Shown: piece after piece, positions 1 to 5,744 of the stretch | How positions within the stretch are numbered: the stretch's first letter is position 1 | Layout: every line of letters starts with the position of its first letter | Assembly: GCA_046712825.1 (NCBI GenBank) | Contig: JBKKCR010000226.1 | Coordinates: 1-10,728, forward strand | Origin: DATFGK01 sp046712825 | Lineage (GTDB): Bacteria; Actinomycetota; AC-67 | Direction: 5' to 3' | Length of the DNA: 10,728 nucleotides | Program-made: the position numbers and the translations under genes | Notes under the pieces: generated by a model | Databases searched by the model: none | Seen by the model: only the letters and a program-made list of their open reading frames with translations | What the model was told of the DNA's origin: nothing

Positions 1-28
1 ACCGGGGGCCCATACCTCTTGCGGGCCT

Positions 29-44
29 GTCTGACATGTCAGAC
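29..44. promoter_or_regulatory. 16-bp perfect palindrome, possible repressor operator
   Basis: GTCTGACATGTCAGAC reads the same on both strands with no spacer. Three bases further on, GTCGGACAT (47-55) repeats the left arm GTCTGACAT (29-37) with one change, 18 bp from start to start. A perfect dyad with a repeated half-site is typical of operators for dimeric regulators such as TetR-family proteins, which often bind such dyads. No regulator gene is in view nearby. The site could serve the small membrane protein gene at 128 or a gene beyond the left edge. The symmetry is seen directly; the operator role is inferred. Confidence 0.45.
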
Positions 45-127
45 GCGTCGGACATTTCTGAGGTGATCGGGAATGCGCGAGCCTGCGGCGGGTAAGAGGT
101 ACTCCAACTCCGACGAAGGAGAGCGAC

Positions 128-271
128 ATGATGCTCGCGCTGATTGTGTTGATCATCGCGGTGGTCGCGATCGCGGTGATCGTGCTCGCGGACCGTTACC
201 AGTATCGCGTGCTCCGCTTCAAGAAATATCGCCGTGAGCTACCGAGGCGGCTCCGCAAGTCGATGGATTGA
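128..271 (+). CDS. Small single-helix membrane protein, 47 aa, function unknown
   Basis: The gene encodes 47 residues. Residues 3-21 are almost entirely Leu, Ile, Val and Ala and form one membrane helix. The rest is a strongly basic tail (about 12 Arg or Lys in residues 22-45), so by the positive-inside rule the tail should be cytoplasmic. A good ribosome site, AAGGAG at 116-121, lies 6 bases before the ATG at 128; a second ATG follows directly at 131. The TGA stop is one base from the stop of the convergent phosphoesterase gene, with no hairpin terminator between them. I do not recognise a family. The ribosome site and membrane-helix-plus-basic-tail design support a real gene, but homologues would be needed to be sure. 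Confidence 0.6.
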   Translation: MMLALIVLIIAVVAIAVIVLADRYQYRVLRFKKYRRELPRRLRKSMD

Positions 272-272
272 G

Positions 273-1886
273 CTAGAGCCCGCGTCGCGCGACGAGCGCG
301 CAGCGTTCCAGCGTGGCCTCGACGTCGGCGCGTGACGCCATCGGGATGACCCCCGCTCGCGAAGCCCGAACAAGCAGATCTGACGCCTCCACCGAGCCCG
401 TCAACGGCGGCAGCGGAACGTGGGGCGGTGGCGCGGCGTAGGTGCCGGCGCAGTCCGTCAGCATCCCGGGCGCGAACGCGGGAACGGCCAGCGTCGGCGC
501 GCCCCGCGGCCCGGCACCGAAGTCGAACGCCTCCAGGAAGAAGCGGTTCTCCGCCAGCGCGGCCGCGTCACGCATCGTCAGCGGCGTCAGTCCGAACCGC
601 CATTCGGCGAACGCGAGGATCGAGGTGTGATCCACGGCCGGCGCGACGTCGCCTACCGGCGTCGGACGATGAACGCCGCCGCGCGCGACCCACGGCGAGA
701 TCACGACGCTCGGCAGCCGCCCGCCCGACTTCGAGAAGTCCAGCTCGAGGTCGGCGTTCGCGCGCTCGTCGGGGAAGAACGTGTGCGGAACGTGGTCGTA
801 GAAGCCGCCGTCCTCGTCGTAGGTGATGAACAGCGCGGTCTTGTTCCACAACCCCGACGACGCCAGCGCCGCGTACACGGCCGCCATGTAGATCTGTCCG
901 AGCTGCACGTGCTGCGGGGAGTGATCCGACGCGGTGAAGTAGCCGGGGTCGAGCGTGACGTAGCTCGGCAGCGTGCCGAGCGCGAGATCCGCGAAGAACG
1001 CCGCGAACGGCTTGAAGCGTTCGGGGTGGCGCGTGCGCGGCTCGCGGTAGAGCATCGTGAACGGCGCCTCGAGGTAGTACACGCCCCAGTCGAGCGGACG
1101 ACCGCCGACCGTCGCTCCGTTCGCGGCCGCCTCGTCGATCCGGTCGTAGATCGTCGGGAACCCGAAGCCGTTCAGCGGGTTGCCCATCCCCTCGGTGCCT
1201 TGGTCGTCGAGCCGGTTGTCCATCAGCCCGCCCGAGGTCGCCGCGTGCAAGTAGTGCCGGTTCGGCAACGTCGGCGCGCCCACCGGCGAGAAGTGCCGGT
1301 CGCAGATCGTGAACTCGTCGGCCGCGGAGTACAGGAACGGCAGTTGCGGACGCGTGTAGTAGCCCATCACGTTCTCCATGCCGGGCTGCCGCGCGTCGGG
1401 CGCGGACGGGTCGTTGTGATGGAGCTGCATCGCGCGCAGGTATCCCTCGTTGGTTCCCTCCGCGTACTGGATCCGCGACGACTCCCACTCGTGCGGCGGA
1501 TCCAGGCGCTGGCAGTACGTGTCTTGGATGTTGAACATCGAGAGCCGGTCGCCGCCGAGCCACGGGTTCGACGGCAGCGCCCCACCGGCGTCGCGCACGA
1601 TGCCGTCGACGTCGGTGCGTCCCTCGTCGAGCGAGAGCGATCCGAAGTAATGGTCGAACGAGCGGTTCTCCATCGTGAGCACGACGATGTGCTCGATGGG
1701 ACACTCGGTGCCGTCGGGGGCCGAGGTTCCGGCCGCGCGCAGGATGCCCGGCGCCATCGCCGCGGCACCGCCGGCGGCGAGCGCTGCGGCGACGTCGCGA
1801 AGGAACTCCCTGCGCGTGAGCTTCACCCCGAACGAGATTCGCCGCGGGGGCTCCCAATCCTGGGAAAGGTGGGGCATTTGCCTCAT
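273..1886 (-). CDS. Tat-exported phosphoesterase, phospholipase C / acid phosphatase family
   Basis: Members of this family (PF04185) hydrolyse phosphate esters such as phospholipids or phosphomonoesters outside the cytoplasm. Numbered from the ATG at 1886 (537 aa), a twin-arginine signal (TRREFLRD at 24-31, then an Ala/Gly-rich stretch) predicts Tat export. The family's N-terminal metal motif ENRSFDHYFG is at 73-82. GAPTLPNRHYL at 203-213 is the conserved central motif, where related enzymes carry the Ser/Thr nucleophile. SDHSP is at 320-324, YDEDGGFYDHV at 356-366, and DHTSIL then EWRFGL at 419-433. Length and motif order are normal, so it looks intact. The start is uncertain: ATG 1877 and GTG 1826 also keep the Tat signal, and none has a strong ribosome site; the frame is open to 2033. 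It diverges from the zinc-ribbon gene. Substrate cannot be read from sequence. Confidence 0.9.
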   Translation of the reverse strand: MRQMPHLSQDWEPPRRISFGVKLTRREFLRDVAAALAAGGAAAMAPGILRAAGTSAPDGTECPIEHIVVLTMENRSFDHYFGSLSLDEGRTDVDGIVRDAGGALPSNPWLGGDRLSMFNIQDTYCQRLDPPHEWESSRIQYAEGTNEGYLRAMQLHHNDPSAPDARQPGMENVMGYYTRPQLPFLYSAADEFTICDRHFSPVGAPTLPNRHYLHAATSGGLMDNRLDDQGTEGMGNPLNGFGFPTIYDRIDEAAANGATVGGRPLDWGVYYLEAPFTMLYREPRTRHPERFKPFAAFFADLALGTLPSYVTLDPGYFTASDHSPQHVQLGQIYMAAVYAALASSGLWNKTALFITYDEDGGFYDHVPHTFFPDERANADLELDFSKSGGRLPSVVISPWVARGGVHRPTPVGDVAPAVDHTSILAFAEWRFGLTPLTMRDAAALAENRFFLEAFDFGAGPRGAPTLAVPAFAPGMLTDCAGTYAAPPPHVPLPPLTGSVEASDLLVRASRAGVIPMASRADVEATLERCALVARRGL

Positions 1887-1995
1887 CTCGATGTGAGCCT
1901 CAGGACTCATGCCTATCCGGCCCGATCGCGACATCATGATCACGCTGCAGATCTCGAGCACCGAACTCGAGCAGCGGGGCCAAGGGGGAGTCGTC

Positions 1996-2184
1996 ATGGA
2001 CGAGTACACGACCGCGTCATGCTCGACCTGCAAGCAGGCGATCTACCTGGCTCGGCGCAAGCTCGATGCGGCGGCGTGGGTGTGCCCGGCCTGCGGATCC
2101 GAGAATGTGTCCTTGGACACCAAGCGGCCCGCTTACGTGGCCGTCTCGCCGAGCAGATTCGCCCGTACCGGCACAGGCATCTAG
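1996..2184 (+). CDS. Small zinc-ribbon protein, 62 aa
   Basis: Two CxxC knuckles, CSTC at residues 9-12 and CPAC at 30-33, are spaced as in a zinc ribbon that binds one zinc ion with four cysteines. The rest is short and has no other recognisable domain; the C-terminal 25 residues look unstructured. The ATG at 1996 is chosen because a strong ribosome site (AAGGGGGAG, 1982-1990) stands 5 bases before it; the frame is open from 1909, but those extra codons overlap the region upstream of the divergent phosphoesterase. Small zinc-ribbon proteins often act in nucleic-acid or protein binding, but no specific role can be assigned. It is a single-gene unit, convergent with the toxin gene. Confidence 0.75.
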   Translation: MDEYTTASCSTCKQAIYLARRKLDAAAWVCPACGSENVSLDTKRPAYVAVSPSRFARTGTGI

Positions 2185-2194
2185 GAATCCGCAG

Positions 2195-2207
2195 CCCGGC
2201 CGCCGGG
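2195..2207. terminator. Weak GC hairpin between convergent genes
   Basis: CCCGG (2195-2199) and CCGGG (2203-2207) form a 5-bp stem with a 3-base loop, between the stops of the zinc-ribbon gene (2184) and the convergent toxin gene (2215). There is no T-run on either side, so it is at best a weak terminator. Such short GC hairpins also arise by chance in DNA of this composition. Confidence 0.2.
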
Positions 2208-2214
2208 GCGCTGG

Positions 2215-2496
2215 TTATTCGTCAGAATCATGCGAGAGGACGCGCGCGGGATCAAGTGCGACTCGCACGATGATCACCAAGTGGTTGGCGTCGTCGATCC
2301 AGTACCCAATGAGAACTCCTCTGAACGAGATCTGATAGCTGGCTTCGAGTTTTTCGGACTCCCGTGGACGTGGATCCCGGCACAGTTCGCCGCACCGGTG
2401 GACGATAGAGAGTTGCAGGTCCCTCGGGAGTCCGCGGATCTGCTCGAGGACTTCCAGCTCCCATTGGAGCTCGAACTCCTCGGAGCTAGTCGTCAC
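2215..2496 (-). CDS. RelE/ParE-like type II toxin
   Basis: The 93-aa product has the size and outline of the RelE/ParE toxin fold: N-terminal helices (about 13-40), a DPRP turn at 41-44, then beta strands ending in RGVLIGYWIDDANHLVIIV (59-77). That last part matches the typical yR-v-Y-iDd-----v-v--V pattern of the family. Such toxins usually cleave ribosome-bound mRNA or poison gyrase. Its ATG lies inside the end of the antitoxin gene (11-base overlap), so the two are translationally coupled in the usual antitoxin-first order. The C-terminus (residues 80-93) lacks the Arg/Tyr-rich ending that RelE and YoeB use for RNA cleavage, so activity and target are uncertain. The family call rests on the strand pattern and the partner gene. 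Confidence 0.68.
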   Translation of the reverse strand: MTTSSEEFELQWELEVLEQIRGLPRDLQLSIVHRCGELCRDPRPRESEKLEASYQISFRGVLIGYWIDDANHLVIIVRVALDPARVLSHDSDE

Positions 2497-2752
2497 CCTC
2501 GAACCCCAACTCCGCCAAGACTTTCTCAGTAGAGAGTCTCAGGTCGGGGGAGGAGTTCATTCGGCTGCGATACGCCGCCAGCGTTCCTTTTAGGTCCTCG
2601 ATCTCGCGTTGAATCTCGACCCAGGTGCCGTACGGAACGAGCACGGCTCGGGGGCTCGAGTGGCGAAGCAACAGAGTAGGTTGGGGATCCTCGGCGAGGT
2701 CGAAGAGACTCGCTCTGGCCTTTGAAACGGCCATCATCTTGAGCTGCTCCAC
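2486..2752 (-). CDS. Phd/YefM-family antitoxin
   Basis: The 88-aa product has the Phd/YefM layout. The N-terminal DNA-binding part contains VSKARASLFDLAED (residues 9-22), matching the family's s-s-aR-nL-dLl motif. It is followed by PRAVLVPYGTWVEIQREIE (34-52), equivalent to the usual pvAvlvpyedwe segment. The remaining C-terminal part would wrap the toxin. The start is a GTG at 2752, supported by a very strong ribosome site (GGAGGAG, complement of 2758-2764) five bases upstream; ATGs at 2737 and 2734 are in frame but less well placed. It overlaps the toxin gene by 11 bases. Antitoxin-toxin complexes of this family repress their own promoter, which fits the operator array just upstream (2765-2804). 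Confidence 0.85.
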   Translation of the reverse strand: MEQLKMMAVSKARASLFDLAEDPQPTLLLRHSSPRAVLVPYGTWVEIQREIEDLKGTLAAYRSRMNSSPDLRLSTEKVLAELGFEGDD

Positions 2753-2764
2753 CTGGACTCCTCC

Positions 2765-2804
2765 GTACCAGATTACGTACGTAGCTTAGTACGCGTCCTT
2801 GTAC
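2765..2804. promoter_or_regulatory. Four GTAC cores at 12-bp steps: probable antitoxin operator array
   Basis: GTAC occurs at 2765, 2777, 2789 and 2801, exactly 12 bp apart each time. The hexamers around them are CGTACC, CGTACG, AGTACG and TGTACT. Two larger dyads are built on them: TACGTACGTA (2774-2783), and TTAGTAC with GTACTAA (2786-2792 and 2801-2807, 8-bp spacer). In the E. coli yefM-yoeB operator the antitoxin binds palindromes with a TGTACA core, reported to be 12 bp centre to centre, so this resembles a longer version. Cores 3 and 4 lie in the promoter spacer, core 2 over the expected transcription start, and core 1 next to the ribosome site. Confidence 0.65.
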
Positions 2805-2811
2805 TAAACAA
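2783..2811 (-). promoter_or_regulatory. Predicted promoter of the antitoxin-toxin operon
   Basis: On the minus strand TTGTTT (complement of 2806-2811) is followed after 17 bases by TAAGCT (complement of 2783-2788), a reasonable -35/-10 pair. Transcription would start near 2775, about 20 bases before the GTG start. The spacer contains two of the four GTAC cores, so bound antitoxin would block RNA polymerase. The -35 box is only 3 bp from that of the divergent ArsR promoter. Confidence 0.5.
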
Positions 2812-2814
2812 GGG

Positions 2815-2843
2815 TTGCCGGAGAATCAGTCTTGATTTATATA
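2815..2843 (+). promoter_or_regulatory. Predicted promoter of the arsR-SRPBCC operon
   Basis: TTGCCG (2815-2820) and TATATA (2838-2843) are separated by 17 bases, close to the vegetative sigma consensus, in an AT-rich patch directly before the ArsR-family gene. Transcription would start near 2850, giving a leader of about 10 bases, which may explain the lack of a well-placed ribosome site before the ATG at 2860. ArsR proteins of this type usually repress their own operon. Confidence 0.5.
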
Positions 2844-2859
2844 AGGATGTCGTAATACC

Positions 2860-3213
2860 ATGCAGCCCATGGAGGCGTTCGATGTTCTGGGAGACCCGAT
2901 CCGGCGGCGGATCCTCGAGCTGCTGGCGGACGGGGAGCGCTCGGCAGGAGAGATCACCTCGATGGTGATGGACGAGTTCGGGATCTCGCAGCCCGGCGTG
3001 TCCCAGCATCTGCGTGTGCTTCGAGAGAGCGGGTTCACGAGCGTCCGGCCCCTCGGCGCCCGGCGGCTGTACGCGGTCGAACCCGCGCACTTGAAGGAGG
3101 TGGACGTGTGGCTCGATCGCTTCCGGGAACTCTGGCAAGAGAGCTACGAACGACTCGATGAGGTCCTCCGCGACCTCCAGGACAAGGAGGAAAGAGATGG
3201 CCGCAAAAACTAA
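2860..3213 (+). CDS. ArsR-family winged-helix repressor
   Basis: The 117-aa protein is a winged helix-turn-helix of the ArsR/SmtB type: DVLGDPIRRRILELL (8-22) is the usual N-terminal helix pair, SQPGVSQHLRVLRESG (43-58) the recognition helix, and residues 62-71 the beta wing. It contains no cysteine, so the classical metal site is absent and it should not be a thiol-based metal sensor. It fits the subgroup encoded beside SRPBCC proteins, where the repressor controls the pair. The gene overlaps the SRPBCC gene by 17 bases, and the next gene's ribosome site lies within its last codons. The ATG at 2860 is taken; ATG 2869 is also possible. The ligand or signal is unknown. Confidence 0.88.
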   Translation: MQPMEAFDVLGDPIRRRILELLADGERSAGEITSMVMDEFGISQPGVSQHLRVLRESGFTSVRPLGARRLYAVEPAHLKEVDVWLDRFRELWQESYERLDEVLRDLQDKEERDGRKN

Positions 3214-3685
3214 TCAGCTCGTCGTGACGCTTCCGTCCGACACCGAGATCTTGCTCGTCCGCGAGTTCGACGCACCGCGGCACCTCGTGTGGAAGGCAAT
3301 GACCACGCCCGAGCTCGTCAAGCAATGGTGGGGGCCGCGCGGCAGCGAGCTGTCGGTGTGCGAGATCGACCTTCGCGTCGGTGGGGAATGGCGTTTCGTC
3401 AGCCGCGGCGACGATGGCACCGAGCACCCCTTCAAGGGCGTGTACAAGGAGATCACCGAGCCCGAGCGCATCGTGCAGACCTGGATCTACGACGTGGCGC
3501 CGTTCAACGAGTTCGCGTCGATCGAGACGGCCAACCTGGAAGAGAAGGACGGCCGGACGACGGTGCGGAACCACGTGCAGCACCAGACGAAGGAAGCCCG
3601 CGACGGTCACGTGAACGCCGGCATGGAACGCGGCGCCGGAGAGACGATGGATCGCCTCGAGGAACTTCTGGCGAAGATGGCCTGA
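3197..3685 (+). CDS. SRPBCC (AHSA1-type) ligand-binding protein
   Basis: The 162-aa protein belongs to the START/Bet v1-like SRPBCC superfamily, AHSA1 branch (PF08327). Signature segments are REFDAPRHLVWKAMTTPELVKQWWGP (22-47, with the WWGP turn), GGEWRF (62-67), the GVYKEITEPERIVQTW strands (81-96), and the C-terminal helix GMERGAGETMDRLEELL (142-158) that closes the hydrophobic pocket. The fold binds hydrophobic ligands or chaperone partners; no catalytic role can be assigned. The ATG at 3197 is fixed by a near-perfect ribosome site (AAGGAGG, 3184-3190) 6 bases upstream and gives the usual family length. It is co-transcribed with the ArsR repressor and ends just before a strong terminator. 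Confidence 0.9.
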   Translation: MAAKTNQLVVTLPSDTEILLVREFDAPRHLVWKAMTTPELVKQWWGPRGSELSVCEIDLRVGGEWRFVSRGDDGTEHPFKGVYKEITEPERIVQTWIYDVAPFNEFASIETANLEEKDGRTTVRNHVQHQTKEARDGHVNAGMERGAGETMDRLEELLAKMA

Positions 3686-3694
3686 CGCAGCTCG

Positions 3695-3733
3695 AACGAG
3701 AGAGCCACGGCGTTATGCCGGGGCTCTCTCGTT
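3695..3733. terminator. Strong bidirectional hairpin terminator
   Basis: AACGAGAGAGCC (3695-3706) pairs perfectly with GGCTCTCTCGTT (3722-3733), a 12-bp stem. After one mismatch, CGGC (3708-3711) pairs with GCCG (3717-3720) around the loop GTTAT. It begins 9 bases after the SRPBCC stop. Its right arm ends on the first base of the complement of the ceramidase-like gene's TAA stop, so one hairpin serves both convergent genes. The stem ends in TTT on the plus strand but has no long T-run. Confidence 0.85.
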
Positions 3734-5658
3734 TAGAAGGTCGTGGTCGCGTGGTTCCCGGCGCCGTCGACGACCTCGACCGTTCCGTGGGCGCCGGGTT
3801 TGGTGACGATGATCCCCTCGGCCGTCGTCGCGTCGTCGAAGGACCAGTGCGCGGCAAGGATCGTGCCCTGACCGCCGACGACGCCGGCGGTCAGAACGTC
3901 CCCGGCGACGCTCACCGTCGCGGAAAGTGGCTCGTCGACGATCAGCGTTGCGGTCCAGGTGATCGTGCTCCCCGTCCGCGGGTCGACGACGGAAGCGGTC
4001 ACCTCGTATTCACCCGGCCCGGCGAACGTGTGCGAGACGATCTGTCCGCACCCGCCCGATGAGGTCGAACCGCCGAAGCTCCACGACACAGAGGTCGGGC
4101 ACTCGCTCGGGATGATGTCGAGGTTGTCGAGCGTGAGGCCGCTGTCGATCGTGGTGTAGCCCGCCTCCGAGGTATAGGCCGTAAGCTCAAACGTCGGCCC
4201 GGCTCCCTCGCGGCGGTTCGGGAACCACTGCACGCCCGACTCGAGGATCGCCTGCGGGTCGTCCCACTGGATCGTTTCGTGGTTCGGTGTAGGAGACAGG
4301 CCCAGCGCTAGCGCGTTCACCGCGTGCGCGTGGACGTTGACCTCGCCGAGCAACAGGCTGGCGTTGTAGATCTGATGATCGCTGGGGTTGATGAACGTGA
4401 ACGGGTACGCCTCGGGCGGGTAGTAGTAGCCGAGCTGATCCTGCGCCATCCCGACGATCCGTACGTCGACGTCGCCGCCGAACGCCCGGCCGATCGCGGT
4501 CGAGGTCTCCGGGAATCCCTCGCCGGGCTCGCTCGCGTACACGATGTCGCCGATCCGCAGCGCCGTGATCCACGTTCCGAACGCGGCCCCGACGAGGTAC
4601 GGCGGGGTCAACGCACGGTCGATCGTCCAGGTGTCGACGCCGGGCAGCGGGCACGGACAGCCGGGCGCGGCGTTCCCGTAGTTCAGTGCGGCCAAAAGCG
4701 GATTCGTGCCCGGCACGATGACGTATTGCTCGGCAGACGCGATCGTGCCGTCGGTGATCGGGGTCGCGTGCGCGAGCGCGCGCTCGATCTCGTTCGCGAC
4801 GTAGCTGCCGACCCGCTCCGCGGCGGCGATGCCGTCGGTCTGCACGGTCGCCTCTTGCCGGCCGAGCGTACCCATCGCGATAACCGATGTGCCACCCAGA
4901 TCCTCGTCGAGCACCCGTCGCTCGACGCCGATGTGGTCGGCCGACATGAGATCGAGCCCAACGCCGTTGACGATGTCGGCGTGCACCGGCACGTTCGCGT
5001 ACAGACCCAGCGTGGCCTTCGTGGCCGGGTCGCGCGCCCACAGGATCGGCGTGTCGCCGTCGACGCGCCAACCCTGGTACCCGTCGTACTGCGTGACTCC
5101 CGAGATGATCGTGTCGGAGACGTCGGCCTCGGCCGCGAGGAGCTCGGCGGGACGCAGCGTCGATCCGGCGGCGAACAGCGCGTCGACGGTCTGATCGTGC
5201 ACGTACTTCAGATACGCGGGGTCGGTCGTCCCCCAGATGCCCATGAGCGTCGGCGCCGCGTGCGAATGCGTCGACGAGATGATGATGTCGCCCGCCGCCA
5301 GGCCGAGCGTCGCAGCGGCGTTCTCTCGCGCGTTGTGGCTGCCCCACGGCCCTTCCTGGTAGCCGGAGAACCAGCCTTGCGTGTCGACGATCGCGAGCTC
5401 GACGGTCTTGGTTCCGTTCGAGATCGCCATCGCGCGAACCTCGAGCGGGTCGTGCTCGACCGTGACCGGATCGTCGTAGCCGAAACCGCCCAGGAACTGG
5501 CCCTCGGGGCGACATGCGGTGCACCCGCTCGGATCGACGCTCCGAACCGCGAACCCGACCGAGAACTGGGCCGGCTCCGCTCTCGCGGGCACGAGGCTCC
5601 CGGAAACGGCCAGCACCAAGAGCGCAGGCCAGGCCAGCAAGCGTCTTTTCACCTTCAT
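3733..5658 (-). CDS. Secreted neutral-ceramidase-like hydrolase with C-terminal PKD-type domain
   Basis: The 641-aa protein starts with a Sec signal (basic MKVKRR, hydrophobic 7-23, likely cut after ARA at 27). Residues about 30-470 resemble neutral/alkaline ceramidase (PF04734), zinc amidases that split ceramide. THSH at 130-133 and H226 (PVHAD) fit the zinc histidines; EPGE at 377-380 and GYYYPPEAY at 410-418 fit the motifs with the Glu and Tyr ligands. The usual GDVSPN active-site serine motif appears replaced by GRQEAT at 266-271. Residues about 490-575 form a PKD-like domain (WSFGG at 526, HTFAGPGEYEVT at 543-554) with C520 and C537 placed for a disulfide; the last 65 residues may be a second Ig-like unit. 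AAGGGGG stands directly before the ATG, so GTG 5652 is an alternative start. Substrate is uncertain. Confidence 0.75.
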   Translation of the reverse strand: MKVKRRLLAWPALLVLAVSGSLVPARAEPAQFSVGFAVRSVDPSGCTACRPEGQFLGGFGYDDPVTVEHDPLEVRAMAISNGTKTVELAIVDTQGWFSGYQEGPWGSHNARENAAATLGLAAGDIIISSTHSHAAPTLMGIWGTTDPAYLKYVHDQTVDALFAAGSTLRPAELLAAEADVSDTIISGVTQYDGYQGWRVDGDTPILWARDPATKATLGLYANVPVHADIVNGVGLDLMSADHIGVERRVLDEDLGGTSVIAMGTLGRQEATVQTDGIAAAERVGSYVANEIERALAHATPITDGTIASAEQYVIVPGTNPLLAALNYGNAAPGCPCPLPGVDTWTIDRALTPPYLVGAAFGTWITALRIGDIVYASEPGEGFPETSTAIGRAFGGDVDVRIVGMAQDQLGYYYPPEAYPFTFINPSDHQIYNASLLLGEVNVHAHAVNALALGLSPTPNHETIQWDDPQAILESGVQWFPNRREGAGPTFELTAYTSEAGYTTIDSGLTLDNLDIIPSECPTSVSWSFGGSTSSGGCGQIVSHTFAGPGEYEVTASVVDPRTGSTITWTATLIVDEPLSATVSVAGDVLTAGVVGGQGTILAAHWSFDDATTAEGIIVTKPGAHGTVEVVDGAGNHATTTF

Positions 5659-5744
5659 CCCCCTTGGGATGAGATTCGGCGCCGGCCGCGGGGGCTCCTG
5701 CGGGGCCGCGTGTGGCCGAGTCCCGCTTGGGGAACCCTAGTGCC

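Noticed and set aside
13..101. 8-bp inverted repeat TACCTCTT (13-20) and AAGAGGTA (94-101)
   Set aside because: The arms are short and 73 bases apart, with no further pairing next to them, so chance is a sufficient explanation.
1953..1973. Repeated CTCGAGCA before the zinc-ribbon gene, which could form a small hairpin
   Set aside because: CTCGAG is itself a palindrome that is common in GC-rich DNA; two copies 13 bp apart are not enough to call an operator or terminator.
420..2273. Long plus-strand open frame (617 codons) opposite the phosphoesterase gene
   Set aside because: It is very rich in Arg and has no recognisable motif. The minus-strand frame carries all the phosphoesterase motifs and a Tat signal, so this is an antisense shadow caused by high GC.
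2230..2532. Plus-strand frame opposite the toxin gene
   Set aside because: It has no family resemblance, while the minus strand encodes a coherent antitoxin-toxin pair with overlap, ribosome site and promoter.
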